Assembly: GCA_050949165.1 (NCBI GenBank)
Contig: JBMNFF010000001.1
Location: forward strand, 682,001 to 746,000
Length of the DNA stretch: 64,000 bases
From: DAIOXA01 sp050949165
Lineage (GTDB): Bacteria; Bacillota; Proteinivoracia; UBA4975
Direction: 5' to 3'
Positions 49,821-58,947 of the stretch are shown in pieces. The translations under genes and the position numbers were made by a program. Every line of letters starts with the position of its first letter. The first letter of the stretch is position 1. Under the pieces are notes generated by a model that saw only the letters and a list, made by a program, of their open reading frames with translations, had not been told where the DNA came from and did not search any database.

Positions 49821-49963
49821 ATGCTTCCCTGCTTCCCAATTATTGCTCCTTTATTACATTAAAGTAACATTTTTGTAAAAAGGCAGGGAAAAGGGGAAAC
49901 CCCTCGAAAGATTCTTTTTAACCTTTTGTAGAAAGCTATCTTTACCTAAGGAGGTGCGAAAAA

Positions 49964-50875
49964 ATGGCAAGTCTCTGCGTAAAGAATCTGAACAAATCAT
50001 ATGGCAGGCACCAAGTTCTAAAAGACCTGTCCTTTACCCTGGAGCAAGGGGAAATCGTCGGGTTTATCGGTCCCAATGGCTCCGGCAAGAGCACCACCAT
50101 GAAATGCATCGCCAACCTGGTCTTTCCCGACAGCGGCGAAATCACCATTGCCGGCCACGACCTGTTTAAAGCCCGGAAGCAAGCCCTGGCCCACCTCTCG
50201 GCCCTGATCGAAGCTCCGGGCCTGTATTTTAATCTCAGCGGCCTGGATAACCTCCTCCTCTTCGCCAGCCTGCGGGGAATCTCCCGCAAGCGGGTGGATG
50301 AAGTGGTGGAATTCACCGGCCTCGGCAAGAGCATCAGGAAGACGGCAGGCACCTATTCCATGGGGATGAAACAGAGATTGGCTTTGGGGATAGCTGTCCT
50401 CACCAAGCCGACCTTTATCATCCTGGACGAACCCTTCAACGGTCTCGACCCCAACGGAATCTTTGAACTGCGCAACGCCATCAAGGCCCTGGCCGCCGAG
50501 GGCAGCGGCATCATCTTCTCCTCCCATCAAATCCTGGAGATGGACAAAATCGCCCATCGCAACATCTTTATCAAGGACGGAACCATCATACCCCAGGGCC
50601 AGACCAAAGTGGCCACCATGTTGCAGTACAAAGTATTCATGGAGAGGGAGAAGGATGATTTTGCCTTTCTATCCCGCCTTAAGGCCGACGGACTGCTGGC
50701 CGATTTCAGCCAGGAAGATCAATTTGTCCTGATAACCCTGCCGGGGGTGGAAAAGCTATCTCCGGTCCTATCAAGTCTTCTGGACGCCGGCCGTGAAATC
50801 CGGGGGATCATGCCCCTGACGGCAGATATCGAAAACTTGTACAACAGTATCTATGAAAGCGGAGCCGGCAAATGA
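49964..50875 (+). CDS. ABC transporter ATP-binding protein (BcrA/CcmA-like)
   Basis: A 303-residue ABC ATPase. Walker A GPNGSGKST near 40, the signature YSMGMKQRLALG (the variant typical of bacitracin-type exporters) near 132, Walker B FIILDEPFNGLDPNG and the switch His in SSHQILEM. A C-terminal extension (about 215-300) is typical of BcrA-like proteins. AAGGAGG lies before the ATG. It overlaps the first permease gene by four bases. It is the only ATPase in the cassette and presumably serves both permease pairs. The substrate is unknown; peptide or lipid export or self-protection is possible. Confidence 0.92.
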   Translation: MASLCVKNLNKSYGRHQVLKDLSFTLEQGEIVGFIGPNGSGKSTTMKCIANLVFPDSGEITIAGHDLFKARKQALAHLSALIEAPGLYFNLSGLDNLLLFASLRGISRKRVDEVVEFTGLGKSIRKTAGTYSMGMKQRLALGIAVLTKPTFIILDEPFNGLDPNGIFELRNAIKALAAEGSGIIFSSHQILEMDKIAHRNIFIKDGTIIPQGQTKVATMLQYKVFMEREKDDFAFLSRLKADGLLADFSQEDQFVLITLPGVEKLSPVLSSLLDAGREIRGIMPLTADIENLYNSIYESGAGK

Positions 50876-52083
50876 TAAAGGTAATTCGCTTTGAAAATAT
50901 GAAGTTTTGGCGGTCCAGGAAGAATGTCGCCGTCTTCGTAATCTTCGCCTTGGCCCTGGTGGGCATGGTCGCCTACAATTCGGCTCTGGATCGGAACTAC
51001 TGGAGCGCCCAGCACGCCGAACTGGAGCGGGAGACGGTGATGATCAAGCACCGGATCAACGAAGTCGAGGAAGAACTGGCAGCGGTCCAAGCCGAGACCC
51101 CAGTTGATCAGGAGCGGGTCAAGTATCTGGAACAGTACATTCGCTACCTCAATTCTCAGCGGGTCTTCAACCTGCGTCAGGTCAACCATGCCCGCATGAA
51201 CAACCAGGACACCGAGGAGAGATTGTCCCTGTGGATCGAGCGAGATCAGCACCTGCTCACGATTCTGGAGCAGGGCTACCCTTTCTTTGACACCACCCCG
51301 GCTGAGGTGCGTCAACGGCTGGCAGTAAACCAATACCTGCAGGATAAGGGGATTAAACCCCTAAACAGCCCCTACGAGATGAGCGCGGTTAATTTCCTCA
51401 TTCAGATGACCAACTATCCCTGGATTCTCATCATCCTCATCGCCATCGCCATGCTGAATATCGACATGTTTTCGGGGGACATGGACGGAGGCGCTTACAA
51501 GACCCTCTATTCTCAGCCCATGAAGCGCAAGCAAATCCTGGCGGGCAAGTTCCTCTTGCACTTCGCCAACTCCTTTCTCCTCATCACAGCCCTGGTAGGC
51601 GTCGCCTTCGGCATCCTCAGTCTGACGCGGGGGATGGGAGCCATCGACTACCCGGCATATTATTATACCGCATCCTTCTTAAAGCTTACAGTACCTGCAG
51701 CGGAGAATGCTTCAGATTATCTGGGATTTTTGCCCTGGACGGAGTACATCCTCAAGACATTGCCCCTCTACACGGCAGTGGCGGGCTTCTTCATCGCCCT
51801 GATGGGCGCAGCCTCGCTGCTGATGCGGAACACCGCCAATGTCTTCAGCAACTTGGTCTGCCTGCTCTTCCTGGACTTTAGCATCAGGACCCTCTTTCCG
51901 GTGGACAGCACGCTGCGAATGCTCTGGCCCCTGACGGCAGCCAGCCTCAGCAGCGTCATGCAGGGGATCTACTCCCTCTCGGCATCTGCCTACCTCATCC
52001 TGCTGGGAGCGATGACAGCAGTCTTGCTCCTCTTCTCCGTTCTCCTCCTGGAGAAGCGGGATCTTACAGGGGGGGTTAACTGA
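50872..52083 (+). CDS. ABC-2 type permease, type A (copy 1)
   Basis: A 403-residue membrane protein: one N-terminal helix (about 18-36), a long extracytoplasmic region (about 45-165, strongly helical, coiled-coil-like), then about five helices. It carries the ABC-2 family pattern IAMLNIDMFSGDMDGGAYKTLYSQPMKRKQIL near 195-225. It is clearly homologous to the protein at 53693-54907 (shared SPYEMSAVNFL / SPHTMTAVNFL, FGILSL and the ending KRDLTGG). It starts inside the ATPase stop and overlaps the next gene (TGATG). Confidence 0.88.
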   Translation: MIKVIRFENMKFWRSRKNVAVFVIFALALVGMVAYNSALDRNYWSAQHAELERETVMIKHRINEVEEELAAVQAETPVDQERVKYLEQYIRYLNSQRVFNLRQVNHARMNNQDTEERLSLWIERDQHLLTILEQGYPFFDTTPAEVRQRLAVNQYLQDKGIKPLNSPYEMSAVNFLIQMTNYPWILIILIAIAMLNIDMFSGDMDGGAYKTLYSQPMKRKQILAGKFLLHFANSFLLITALVGVAFGILSLTRGMGAIDYPAYYYTASFLKLTVPAAENASDYLGFLPWTEYILKTLPLYTAVAGFFIALMGAASLLMRNTANVFSNLVCLLFLDFSIRTLFPVDSTLRMLWPLTAASLSSVMQGIYSLSASAYLILLGAMTAVLLLFSVLLLEKRDLTGGVN

Positions 52084-53471
52084 TGAAATCCTTTTACCTA
52101 GAGCTAAAGAGCTTATGCAAGAGCTTTAAATTTCTGGCCTTTATCCTGGTCCTCATCTCTTACCAGGCCATGCTGGCCAACCAGTTTGACAGCCAGAGCG
52201 TCAACGAGCAAATCTACCAGTTGCGCAGCAACGAGCGCTACCTCTCAGAAAACCGCTCCATGGTCGAGTACTGGGAAAAGCGGGAGCGCCTTGTCCTTGA
52301 AGAAGGCCCCGAGGCCGTTCGCTTTTCCTGGACGAGAATTCAGGCAGACCTGGCCTGGTATCGGTATGAGACCAAACTGGCAGAAAAGATATCCCAGGCT
52401 TACCTGGAAGGGGACTGGGCAACCTACAACCACTACCTGGCCAAAAAGGGAATGCTGGAGTGGAACATCGTCGAGATCTTTGATGAGGATGAGTCCAGCC
52501 CCTATTGCCCCTATATCTCTCCCCAGGAGTACTTCGGCTCCCGCTGGCAGAAGGCGCAGTCCCTGTTGGAACCTGAAGTGCAGGGACTTCCCTACTGGTT
52601 CAGCGAAAGGCGCGCCGCCATCCCCCGGCCGGAACAGCTGATCTTCGCCACCGACCTGCACCTGCGCCTGTATGAGGCCGACCTGCCTCCCCTCAGTCCC
52701 CACGGCACCTCGCCCTGGCAGTTCGTCTTTAACTACATGCGCCAGGGCCTGCCCAAGATTCTGGGCCTGGTGGTGCTGCTGATGACCGTCAACATCCTGC
52801 ACCGGGAAAAGAAATCCGGCGCCATCAAGGTTTCTCTGCAAAACCCCAAAGCCCGCGTCCATTACATCGTCCGCAAAGTCTTTTTGGGCTTTGTCTCCTC
52901 CTTGCTGGTGGTCGCCATCCCCCAAATCGTGATGTTCCTGGGCCTGGGCTTTGGCAAGGGGTATCGGGGTTTGAACATGCCCGTCCTCATCGACAAGGGG
53001 TTCCTCAACTGGTCCATAGACCCGGAACACCTGCGCCTCTTGCGCTGGACTGATTATTTCGGCAGCGTCGGCCTGAGCCAGTACGTCCCCAGCTATAACG
53101 GCTATACCGCAGTGGAGCGAATGGAATTCATACCCCTCTGGCAGTTCTTGCTCCTGGCCCTGGTCGCCCTGGCCCTATTTGTCCTCCTGTGTTCGGTCCT
53201 GGGTGTCCTCATCTCCATCCTGGTCAAGAATGAGATCTTTGCCCAGATGACAGCGGTAGGGGTCTTTGCCCTGGGCAGCTCCCTGGGCAGGATTTTTCCC
53301 AAGCTCAAGACAACTCCCTGGGATATCTTCTCCAAGGCAAATGTCATTCCCATTCTGGAGGGCAACCATAATTCCAGCTATTCCTACAGCCTCGTAGCCA
53401 TGGCCATCGTCGCCCTCCTCCTCATGGCGCTGGCTGCCCGCTTGTTCAGGAAGCAGGATATTACCAGCTGA
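52083..53471 (+). CDS. ABC-2 type permease, type B (copy 1)
   Basis: A 462-residue membrane protein: N-terminal helix (about 13-30), a large outside region (about 35-235) and some five C-terminal helices. Typical blocks are SNERYLSEN near 49, DLAWYRYE, TSPWQFVFNYMRQGLPKILG near 230 and HREKKSGAIKVSLQNPKAR. It is homologous to the protein at 54904-56280. Together with the type A permease it would form the membrane part of a heterodimeric exporter. A terminator-like hairpin follows at 53485. Confidence 0.88.
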   Translation: MKSFYLELKSLCKSFKFLAFILVLISYQAMLANQFDSQSVNEQIYQLRSNERYLSENRSMVEYWEKRERLVLEEGPEAVRFSWTRIQADLAWYRYETKLAEKISQAYLEGDWATYNHYLAKKGMLEWNIVEIFDEDESSPYCPYISPQEYFGSRWQKAQSLLEPEVQGLPYWFSERRAAIPRPEQLIFATDLHLRLYEADLPPLSPHGTSPWQFVFNYMRQGLPKILGLVVLLMTVNILHREKKSGAIKVSLQNPKARVHYIVRKVFLGFVSSLLVVAIPQIVMFLGLGFGKGYRGLNMPVLIDKGFLNWSIDPEHLRLLRWTDYFGSVGLSQYVPSYNGYTAVERMEFIPLWQFLLLALVALALFVLLCSVLGVLISILVKNEIFAQMTAVGVFALGSSLGRIFPKLKTTPWDIFSKANVIPILEGNHNSSYSYSLVAMAIVALLLMALAARLFRKQDITS

Positions 53472-53484
53472 ACACCCTCTCATC

Positions 53485-53516
53485 CGGGGCTGCCTTCAGG
53501 CAGCCCCGATTGTTTT
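53485..53516 (+). terminator. Intrinsic terminator between the two permease pairs
   Basis: CGGGGCTGCC (53485-53494), loop TTCA, GGCAGCCCCG (53499-53508), then ATTGTTTTT. The gap continues to 53692. A weak promoter candidate there is TTGCCC (53544) and TAGAAA (53568) with an 18-base spacer. The second pair may be expressed from it or by read-through. Confidence 0.8.
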
Positions 53517-53692
53517 TCCCCGCGACAGACTCCGCCCGCGGCATTGCCCCGTCATAGCACAGCCTGATAGAAATACAGGAGAACAGTGGCTGGGCGCCGA
53601 AGTTCTTCTTTAAATCTACTGTCCTGGACCGCGAAAAGGACCCAAAGGAGATGGAAGCCTTGCCAAAGACAGTTTGCCTCAAATCTGGAAAT

Positions 53693-54907
53693 ATGAGCTG
53701 GCTCCTGCGCTTTGAGGCCATGAAATTTATCCGGAGCAAAAAGACCGCCGCCGTCCTCTTGCTCCTGATGCTGGCCCTGCTGGGGATGGTCATGTATAAC
53801 GCCCGGCTGGACAAGGCCTATTGGAATCGGGTCTCCCGGGACTTAAGCTGGGAAAGGACCCTGGTCAACAATGAGTCCCGCAAGCTGGAGGTCCAGATGG
53901 AAGAGCTCCTCCAGGGCGATTTTCAGGACCAGGACGCCTATGACAAACTAAACGACCACTACAAATTTTACCGCATGCACAATCTCTTCATCTACCGGCA
54001 GCAGTTGATGATAAAATTTTACCTCAAGGGCGAGGCAAGCGCCCTGGAGAGGATAGAGCTCTGGCTTGAAAGGGATCGGCACATGTTGAAAAAGCTCCAG
54101 GCAGGCTTTACCTTCCTGGAGGAGAATGTCGACCAGGTCCGGCAACGGCTTTTGGTCAATGAATACATGCTGGCAGAGGGCATTGAGCCCCTGAACAGCC
54201 CCCATACCATGACTGCCGTCAACTTTCTCTACCAACTCATGGGTTACCCCTGGGTGCTGATTCCCCTCATTGCCATGGCCCTGCTCAATATCGACATTTT
54301 TTCCGGAGAAATGGAGGGCGGAGCCTACAAGATTCTCTATGCCCAGCCGTACAGCCGGCGCCGGGTTCTGGCGGCAAAATTCTTGGTTCACTTTACCGCC
54401 GGCGCCGCTCTCATCAGCCTGCTGGTGCTCCTGGTCTTTGCTGGTGTAGCAGGGCTTAACGGGCTGGGCAATCCCGATTACCCCTGCCCCTACCACGGCG
54501 CCACTTATCAAGGCCAGAAGCTTGCCGGCTCGGGTGACTCCCTGACCTTTCTGCCTTGGCGAAGCTATATGGGAAAGGTGCTCCCCCTCTATTTGCTGCT
54601 CCTTGCCTTCGTCACTGCCTTTATCGGCGCCTGCTCCTTGATTCTGAGCAGCACTGCCAACACCGTCAACATCCTCTTTTCCCTGGTGGTCTTGGACTTT
54701 ATTTCCCGAACCCTCTTTCCTCCGGAGCATGCCTTTAACACCCTGTGGCCCCTGGCCGCCGCCGATATCAACGGTGTCCTCCAGGGCGCTTTTCGCCTTT
54801 CTGCCCTGGCTTATCTGCTCCTCTTGACCATTCTCTCCGCTCTGTTCCTAATTGGAGCATGTTTCGTCCTGCAGCGGCGAGATCTGACAGGGGGGATAGG
54901 AGCATGA
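53693..54907 (+). CDS. ABC-2 type permease, type A (copy 2)
   Basis: A 404-residue paralogue of the protein at 50872-52083 with the same layout: helix (about 18-36), coiled outer region, and five helices containing IAMALLNIDIFSGEMEGGAYKILYAQPYSRRRVL. ATG 53693 is chosen by alignment with copy 1 (RFEAMKF against RFENMKF); its ribosome-binding site is weak. ATG 53651 lies upstream with AAAGGAG immediately before it. Identity between the copies is moderate, so the duplication is old. Its stop overlaps the next start (ATGA). Confidence 0.86.
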   Translation: MSWLLRFEAMKFIRSKKTAAVLLLLMLALLGMVMYNARLDKAYWNRVSRDLSWERTLVNNESRKLEVQMEELLQGDFQDQDAYDKLNDHYKFYRMHNLFIYRQQLMIKFYLKGEASALERIELWLERDRHMLKKLQAGFTFLEENVDQVRQRLLVNEYMLAEGIEPLNSPHTMTAVNFLYQLMGYPWVLIPLIAMALLNIDIFSGEMEGGAYKILYAQPYSRRRVLAAKFLVHFTAGAALISLLVLLVFAGVAGLNGLGNPDYPCPYHGATYQGQKLAGSGDSLTFLPWRSYMGKVLPLYLLLLAFVTAFIGACSLILSSTANTVNILFSLVVLDFISRTLFPPEHAFNTLWPLAAADINGVLQGAFRLSALAYLLLLTILSALFLIGACFVLQRRDLTGGIGA

Positions 54908-56280
54908 AATCCTTTTGGCTTGAACTGAAGAGCGTCCTGAAAAACTTCAAATTTCTGGCCCTGATCCTGGTGCTCTTGGCCTATCAGGCCATGATCATTG
55001 CCCAGTTCCACCAGGAGGAGGCCAGGGCCCATGCCCAGACCATCCGCAGCAATGACCGCTACCTCTCGGAGAACACCTCCTGGGTCAAGTACTGGGGTCG
55101 GCGCCATGCCTACTACCTTGAGCACGGAGAGCTCATGACTCCCAACTATACCTGGCAGACAATTCAGGACGACCTGGCCTGGTATCAGTATGAAAGGGAT
55201 ATTGCCCAGGGAATTGCCCAGGCCTACCTGAGCCGGGACTGGGCCGCCTATAATCGCAATCTCGCCAAACGGCGGCTCCTGGAATGGAATCTGTTTGAGC
55301 TGACCATGGGGGATATGGTCACCACCCAGGAGTTCTTCGGCGAGGACTGGGAAAAATACGCGGATCTGGTGGATGTCAGCCGCTTTCAGGTCCGGCCCTA
55401 CCATTTCGCCCGGCGGCTGATGGCCGCCCCCCTCTCCCAGCAGACAGTCCTCTCGGCAGCCTACCACCTCAAGCTGCTGGAAGAAGGATTGCCCCCCGAG
55501 AGCTCCCACAGCACTTCCCCCTGGGGATTTACCTTTAATTTTCTGCGCCGGGGTCTGCCCAATGTCCTGGCCCCAGTGGTGCTGCTGATGACGGTAACCT
55601 TGCTGCACCGGGATAAGAAATCCGGCTATATCAAGACTGCCCTGCAAAATCCCAGGGGCCGTCCCTGGTACCTGGCGCGCAAGATTTCCCTGGGCTTCGC
55701 AGCCAGCTCCCTGGCGGTGGCCATACCCCAGGCCCTGGTGGGGACCATCTTGGGCATTGGTCGCGGGTTTCGGGGTTTGACCCAACCCGTCTTAATTGAC
55801 AACGGCTTCCTCAGCTGGTTCCTGGTGCCGGAACATGTCCAGTATTCCCTAAAGGCCAGGGCAAGCTTCAGCAGCTTCGGCCTCAGCCTCTACCAAGTGC
55901 CCTGGAACCAGAACTACTCAACCCTGGACCGCCTGGATATCATACCTCTCTGGCAGTTCCTGGGGCTGGCCCTAATATTTTTGGCGGTCTTCATCCTCTT
56001 CTGCTCGGCGCTGGCTGTCTTTATTTCCGTCCTGATCAAGAACGAAACCATGGCTCAGCTGACGGGGGTGGGCGTCTATATCCTGGGCAGCAATTTGGGT
56101 TCCCTCTTGCCGGGACTAAAAAACACCCCCTGGGACCTCTTCGCCCAGGCCAATGTCATCCCCCTCTTGGAGGGAAGCTTCTATTCCACGTACATTTTCA
56201 GTCTGACCGTCCTCCTGGGCGCCAGCGCCCTCTTCCTGGGACTGAGCCTGGCGATATTTAGAAGACAAGATATCCACTAA
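54904..56280 (+). CDS. ABC-2 type permease, type B (copy 2)
   Basis: A 458-residue paralogue of the protein at 52083-53471, starting MKSFWLELKS against MKSFYLELKS. Shared blocks include SNDRYLSEN, DDLAWYQYE, TSPWGFTFNFLRRGLPNVL and HRDKKSGYIKTALQNPRGR. ATG 54904 has GGGGGGATAGG upstream and overlaps the preceding stop. The longer frame from 54745 lies within the upstream gene. No second ATPase accompanies this pair, so both pairs probably depend on the ATPase at 49964-50875, or the second pair is a substitute set of channel subunits. Confidence 0.88.
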   Translation: MKSFWLELKSVLKNFKFLALILVLLAYQAMIIAQFHQEEARAHAQTIRSNDRYLSENTSWVKYWGRRHAYYLEHGELMTPNYTWQTIQDDLAWYQYERDIAQGIAQAYLSRDWAAYNRNLAKRRLLEWNLFELTMGDMVTTQEFFGEDWEKYADLVDVSRFQVRPYHFARRLMAAPLSQQTVLSAAYHLKLLEEGLPPESSHSTSPWGFTFNFLRRGLPNVLAPVVLLMTVTLLHRDKKSGYIKTALQNPRGRPWYLARKISLGFAASSLAVAIPQALVGTILGIGRGFRGLTQPVLIDNGFLSWFLVPEHVQYSLKARASFSSFGLSLYQVPWNQNYSTLDRLDIIPLWQFLGLALIFLAVFILFCSALAVFISVLIKNETMAQLTGVGVYILGSNLGSLLPGLKNTPWDLFAQANVIPLLEGSFYSTYIFSLTVLLGASALFLGLSLAIFRRQDIH

Positions 56281-56284
56281 AACA

Positions 56285-56318
56285 AGAGGGGGCAGGTGTG
56301 CATCTGCCCCCTCTTTTT
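56285..56318. terminator. Bidirectional intrinsic terminator
   Basis: AGAGGGGGCAG (56285-56295), eight-base loop, CTGCCCCCTCT (56304-56314), TTTTATTT. On the minus strand the stem is followed by TGTTTTA. It separates the convergent ABC cassette and Kae1-like gene. Confidence 0.88.
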
Positions 56319-57252
56319 ATTTGCCATATTTGCGCCAGGCCAGGACGGCGCAGCCGATGGCGCTGTCCCTGGCCGCTTCTGGGGCGGCAAAGTACAGCTT
56401 CATCCCCACCGCCCGGTGCTCCAGGCGGGCCCGCAGGCGCTCTCTGATCCGGCCATTGCAGGTGACTCCCCCCACCAAAAGGGCTGATTTGGAGCCGGTC
56501 TCTGCTGCTGCCCTCAGCAGCGCCTTTTCCACGCCCTTGGCCACGCAATCCTCCACACCCCGGGCCAATTCCGCCGCCTCCACTTCACCCACCAGGCGCA
56601 GAGCGGCGCTCAAGGGGCCGGAGAAGCTCATGTTCATCCCGTCCACCGGGCTGGCCAGGCGCACGCTGCCCGTCGCGCCCCGGGCCAACTCTTCCAAATG
56701 GGGACCGGCGGGAAAGGGCAAGCCCAGGGCTACGCCAATCCGGTCGATGAACTGCCCGGCATTGATGTCCCGGGTTTCCCCCAGGACCTCAATGCGGGGG
56801 GAATCGTCCCATTCCACGGCCAGGATCTCGCTGGTTCCCCCCGAAAGGTGCAGGGCGAGGACCCGCTCTGCAGGCTGCCAACCCGCAGACCAAAACCCCG
56901 CCGCCAGGTGGTTCTGCTGATGGCTGCACTCCAGAAGTGGCAGCCCCAGGCTCTGGGCAATCACCCGGGCAAAATTGTGGCCGGCCACGAAGACCGGCAT
57001 GTACGAATCGGGGAGGTCCCGGGGCCGGGTGCTTACCCCCACCCCGGCTAAACCCGAACGCACAGCCTCCGGAATCTGGTAGAGCTGGGGAAAGGCCTTG
57101 ATATGTTGAAAAAAGGCCTCAGACTGGCGGAGGCCGTGTTTCCCAGGCGGCACCTGGAGCAGACGCCGCTCCTCCAGGACCAGTTTGCCCTGGGCGCTGA
57201 TGACCGCCACTGAAGTGGTGTAGTTGCTGGTGTCTATGCCCAGAAAGTACAT
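56317..57252 (-). CDS. Kae1/TsaD-like domain protein (O-sialoglycoprotein endopeptidase-like paralogue)
   Basis: A 311-residue ASKHA-fold protein related to TsaD/Kae1. It begins FLGIDTSNYTTSVAVI, has the metal-type HxxxH in CSHQQNHLAAG near 112, LHLSGGTSEILAVEWDD near 135 and VGGVTCNGRIRERL near 265. It is shorter than true TsaD (about 335) and differs in motif details. It is therefore likely the Firmicute paralogue found near nusB and xseA, of unknown function, and not the tRNA t6A enzyme itself. It starts two bases after the nusB stop. Confidence 0.85.
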   Translation of the reverse strand: MYFLGIDTSNYTTSVAVISAQGKLVLEERRLLQVPPGKHGLRQSEAFFQHIKAFPQLYQIPEAVRSGLAGVGVSTRPRDLPDSYMPVFVAGHNFARVIAQSLGLPLLECSHQQNHLAAGFWSAGWQPAERVLALHLSGGTSEILAVEWDDSPRIEVLGETRDINAGQFIDRIGVALGLPFPAGPHLEELARGATGSVRLASPVDGMNMSFSGPLSAALRLVGEVEAAELARGVEDCVAKGVEKALLRAAAETGSKSALLVGGVTCNGRIRERLRARLEHRAVGMKLYFAAPEAARDSAIGCAVLAWRKYGK

Positions 57253-57254
57253 AC

Positions 57255-57665
57255 CTACCCCTCCAGCCGAGGGGCCAAATCTTCCCGGCGTCGGCGGATG
57301 CTGTCCAGAACGCCGTTGATGAAGGCGGGGGAGTCGACGCTGCCGTAGGCCTTGGCCAGCTCAACGGCTTCGTTGATCGCCACTGCCGGAGGGATTTCCG
57401 TCCCCAGCAGTTCCCAGGCGCCCAGGCGCAACAGGGCCCGGTCCACCCGGGAAAGCCGCGACGGCGTCCAGCCCCGGGTAAATTCGGCGATGATCTGGTC
57501 CAGGGCTTCCCGGCGGGCCAGGACGCTCTCCACCGTCGCCTGCACATATTCGGGGTCGGCCTTGGGACCCAGTTCGGCTATGGCCCGGGCATAGTCGATG
57601 GGCTGACCAAAATCTGCTTGAAATATTAAGGTAAATGCCAGTCTCCTGGAAACTCGTCTGGCCAT
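57255..57665 (-). CDS. nusB: Transcription antitermination factor NusB
   Basis: A 136-residue all-helical protein. It begins ARRVSRRLAFTLIFQADFGQ and has the family segments VDRALLRLGAWELL and VAINEAVELAKAYGS, then FINGVLDSI near the end. NusB binds boxA RNA with NusE/S10 to prevent early termination in rRNA operons. ATG 57665 follows AAGGAGG; the 18-base longer frame would start before that site. It is downstream of the DUF2273 gene and a terminator-like hairpin. Confidence 0.95.
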   Translation of the reverse strand: MARRVSRRLAFTLIFQADFGQPIDYARAIAELGPKADPEYVQATVESVLARREALDQIIAEFTRGWTPSRLSRVDRALLRLGAWELLGTEIPPAVAINEAVELAKAYGSVDSPAFINGVLDSIRRRREDLAPRLEG

Positions 57666-57681
57666 AATCCGTCCTCCTTGC

Positions 57682-57715
57682 AAAAAAAAGCGCCCTTCCC
57701 CTTTTAGCGGGAGGG
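57682..57715 (-). terminator. Probable terminator between the DUF2273 gene and nusB
   Basis: On the minus strand CCCTCCC, eight-base loop, GGGAAGGG with one bulge (57693-57715), then CGC and eight T (57682-57689). It overlaps the last codons of the DUF2273 gene and lies just before the nusB ribosome-binding site. Confidence 0.55.
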
Positions 57716-57904
57716 AAACAGACGCTGAAAGAGCTGGTCAAAAGACTGGTCGCCATCCAAGTATCGACCGATGAGGTACCCTATTCCTGCACAGAACAGG
57801 ATGAAGATCAGCTTCCAAAAACCAAACCAAATCATCAGCAGGGCAATAAGGACCCCGATAATCGCGCCTATCCACTTGCGGGGAATACCAGTCAAGAAAT
57901 CCAT
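57704..57904 (-). CDS. DUF2273 small membrane protein
   Basis: A 66-residue protein with two membrane helices (about 11-28 and 30-46) and a charged tail, DGDQSFDQLFQRLFPSR. It matches the DUF2273 family, normally encoded with Asp23/YloU and AmaP. It probably helps anchor Asp23-type proteins at the membrane. It begins 12 bases after the AmaP-like gene. Confidence 0.85.
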   Translation of the reverse strand: MDFLTGIPRKWIGAIIGVLIALLMIWFGFWKLIFILFCAGIGYLIGRYLDGDQSFDQLFQRLFPSR

Positions 57905-57916
57905 ATGCTCACCCCT

Positions 57917-58456
57917 TTACCGGAGTTCAACCCGATTGCGGGCCGCGGTACTGACATTCTCCACCAAGACCCTGACCTCTTCGATGTTGATGCCGGCAAT
58001 CCTCAGCACATGATCTTTGACCACCTTTTGGAGCTGGGAAGACAATTCTGGAATGCTTTCCTCGGCGGTGACAGTGGTCCGTATGTACACTCCCAACCCT
58101 TCATCTTTGGTAAAGAAACTGGAACGAACTTCCCGAATCCCCTTGACCTGGCCGGCAGCCTGCTGAACCAAGGTTTCGATGGCGGACATGGCGACCCGGA
58201 CCTCCCCCTCTTCCACATGGAGGATCACCGAGCTGGGAGCCTGATTCCGCTTGCTGCCCTGGAATTGCGCGGCAAAGAGCCACAGGGACAGGCCCAGGAC
58301 CAGGGCAAAGACTACAGAGAAGAGATAGCTGTCCTGAATAAACTCTATGAAGTCTGTTATGATTGCACCGACGCCGCCCAGGACGGGAACCAGCGCCAAT
58401 AGAGCGGCAATTGTAGCGACCATTAACACCCAAATTGCTGTAAAGAAAGTCCTCAA
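57917..58456 (-). CDS. amaP: Alkaline shock response membrane anchor protein AmaP-like
   Basis: A 179-residue membrane protein with two hydrophobic helices (about 7-28 and 47-66) and a soluble C-terminal domain of Asp23-like type, containing RVAMSAIETLVQQAAGQVKGI near 95. In Staphylococcus AmaP tethers Asp23 to the membrane. Here it lies between an Asp23 family gene and a DUF2273 gene, as in many Firmicutes. Its role in envelope stress is inferred from these relatives. Confidence 0.83.
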   Translation of the reverse strand: MRTFFTAIWVLMVATIAALLALVPVLGGVGAIITDFIEFIQDSYLFSVVFALVLGLSLWLFAAQFQGSKRNQAPSSVILHVEEGEVRVAMSAIETLVQQAAGQVKGIREVRSSFFTKDEGLGVYIRTTVTAEESIPELSSQLQKVVKDHVLRIAGINIEEVRVLVENVSTAARNRVELR

Positions 58457-58484
58457 CGAGACACCCCCTCTTTAAATTTTGCTG

Positions 58485-58886
58485 TCAGCGCCGGGTTGCC
58501 GCAGTCTCCCCCTCGGAAACCGGCTGTAATTTAATCCCCTGGACATGGACATTGACCTGGACCACTTCGAGGCCGGTCATATTCTCAATGGCCGTCTTGA
58601 CATTCTTCTGAACGGCCTTGGCCACATCGGGGATGCTGACGCCATAATCGGTGATAACATACAGATCTATTGCAGTTTCGGTTTCGCCTACGGCGACCTT
58701 TACTCCCTTGCTCAGGTTGCGCTTGCCCAGGATCTCGGCGATGCCCCCGACAAATCCGCCACTCATCCCGGCAATGCCCGCCACCTCCAAGGTGGCCAGG
58801 CCGGCGATAATGGACACCACCTCATCGGCGATTCTGATGGTGCCATGGCTCTGCTCGCTTAAGACCATGTCTCTACTCTCAGCCAA
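58485..58886 (-). CDS. Asp23/Gls24 family envelope stress response protein
   Basis: A 133-residue soluble protein with the family blocks GTIRIADEVVSIIAGLATLEV, VKVAVGETETAIDLYVITDYGVSIPDVAKAVQ and ENMTGLEVVQVNVHVQGI. It is an Asp23/YloU-type protein that forms a membrane-associated layer through AmaP. The start is read as TTG 58886, seven bases after GGGAGGT; ATG 58868 is an alternative. It lies 61 bases after spoIIIAH and begins the asp23-amaP-DUF2273 group. Confidence 0.9.
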   Translation of the reverse strand: MAESRDMVLSEQSHGTIRIADEVVSIIAGLATLEVAGIAGMSGGFVGGIAEILGKRNLSKGVKVAVGETETAIDLYVITDYGVSIPDVAKAVQKNVKTAIENMTGLEVVQVNVHVQGIKLQPVSEGETAATRR

Positions 58887-58947
58887 AGGTCCTACCTCCC
58901 ACACAAATTATTCCTGCACTATATCCAATTATACCATGGCAACGCAA

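Noticed and set aside
53544..53573. Promoter for the second permease pair
   Set aside because: The -35 and -10 matches are weak and the spacer is 18; mentioned in the terminator entry only.
56317..57252. Calling this gene tsaD
   Set aside because: It is shorter than TsaD and sits beside nusB, where a Kae1-like paralogue is usual; a true tsaD is expected elsewhere.
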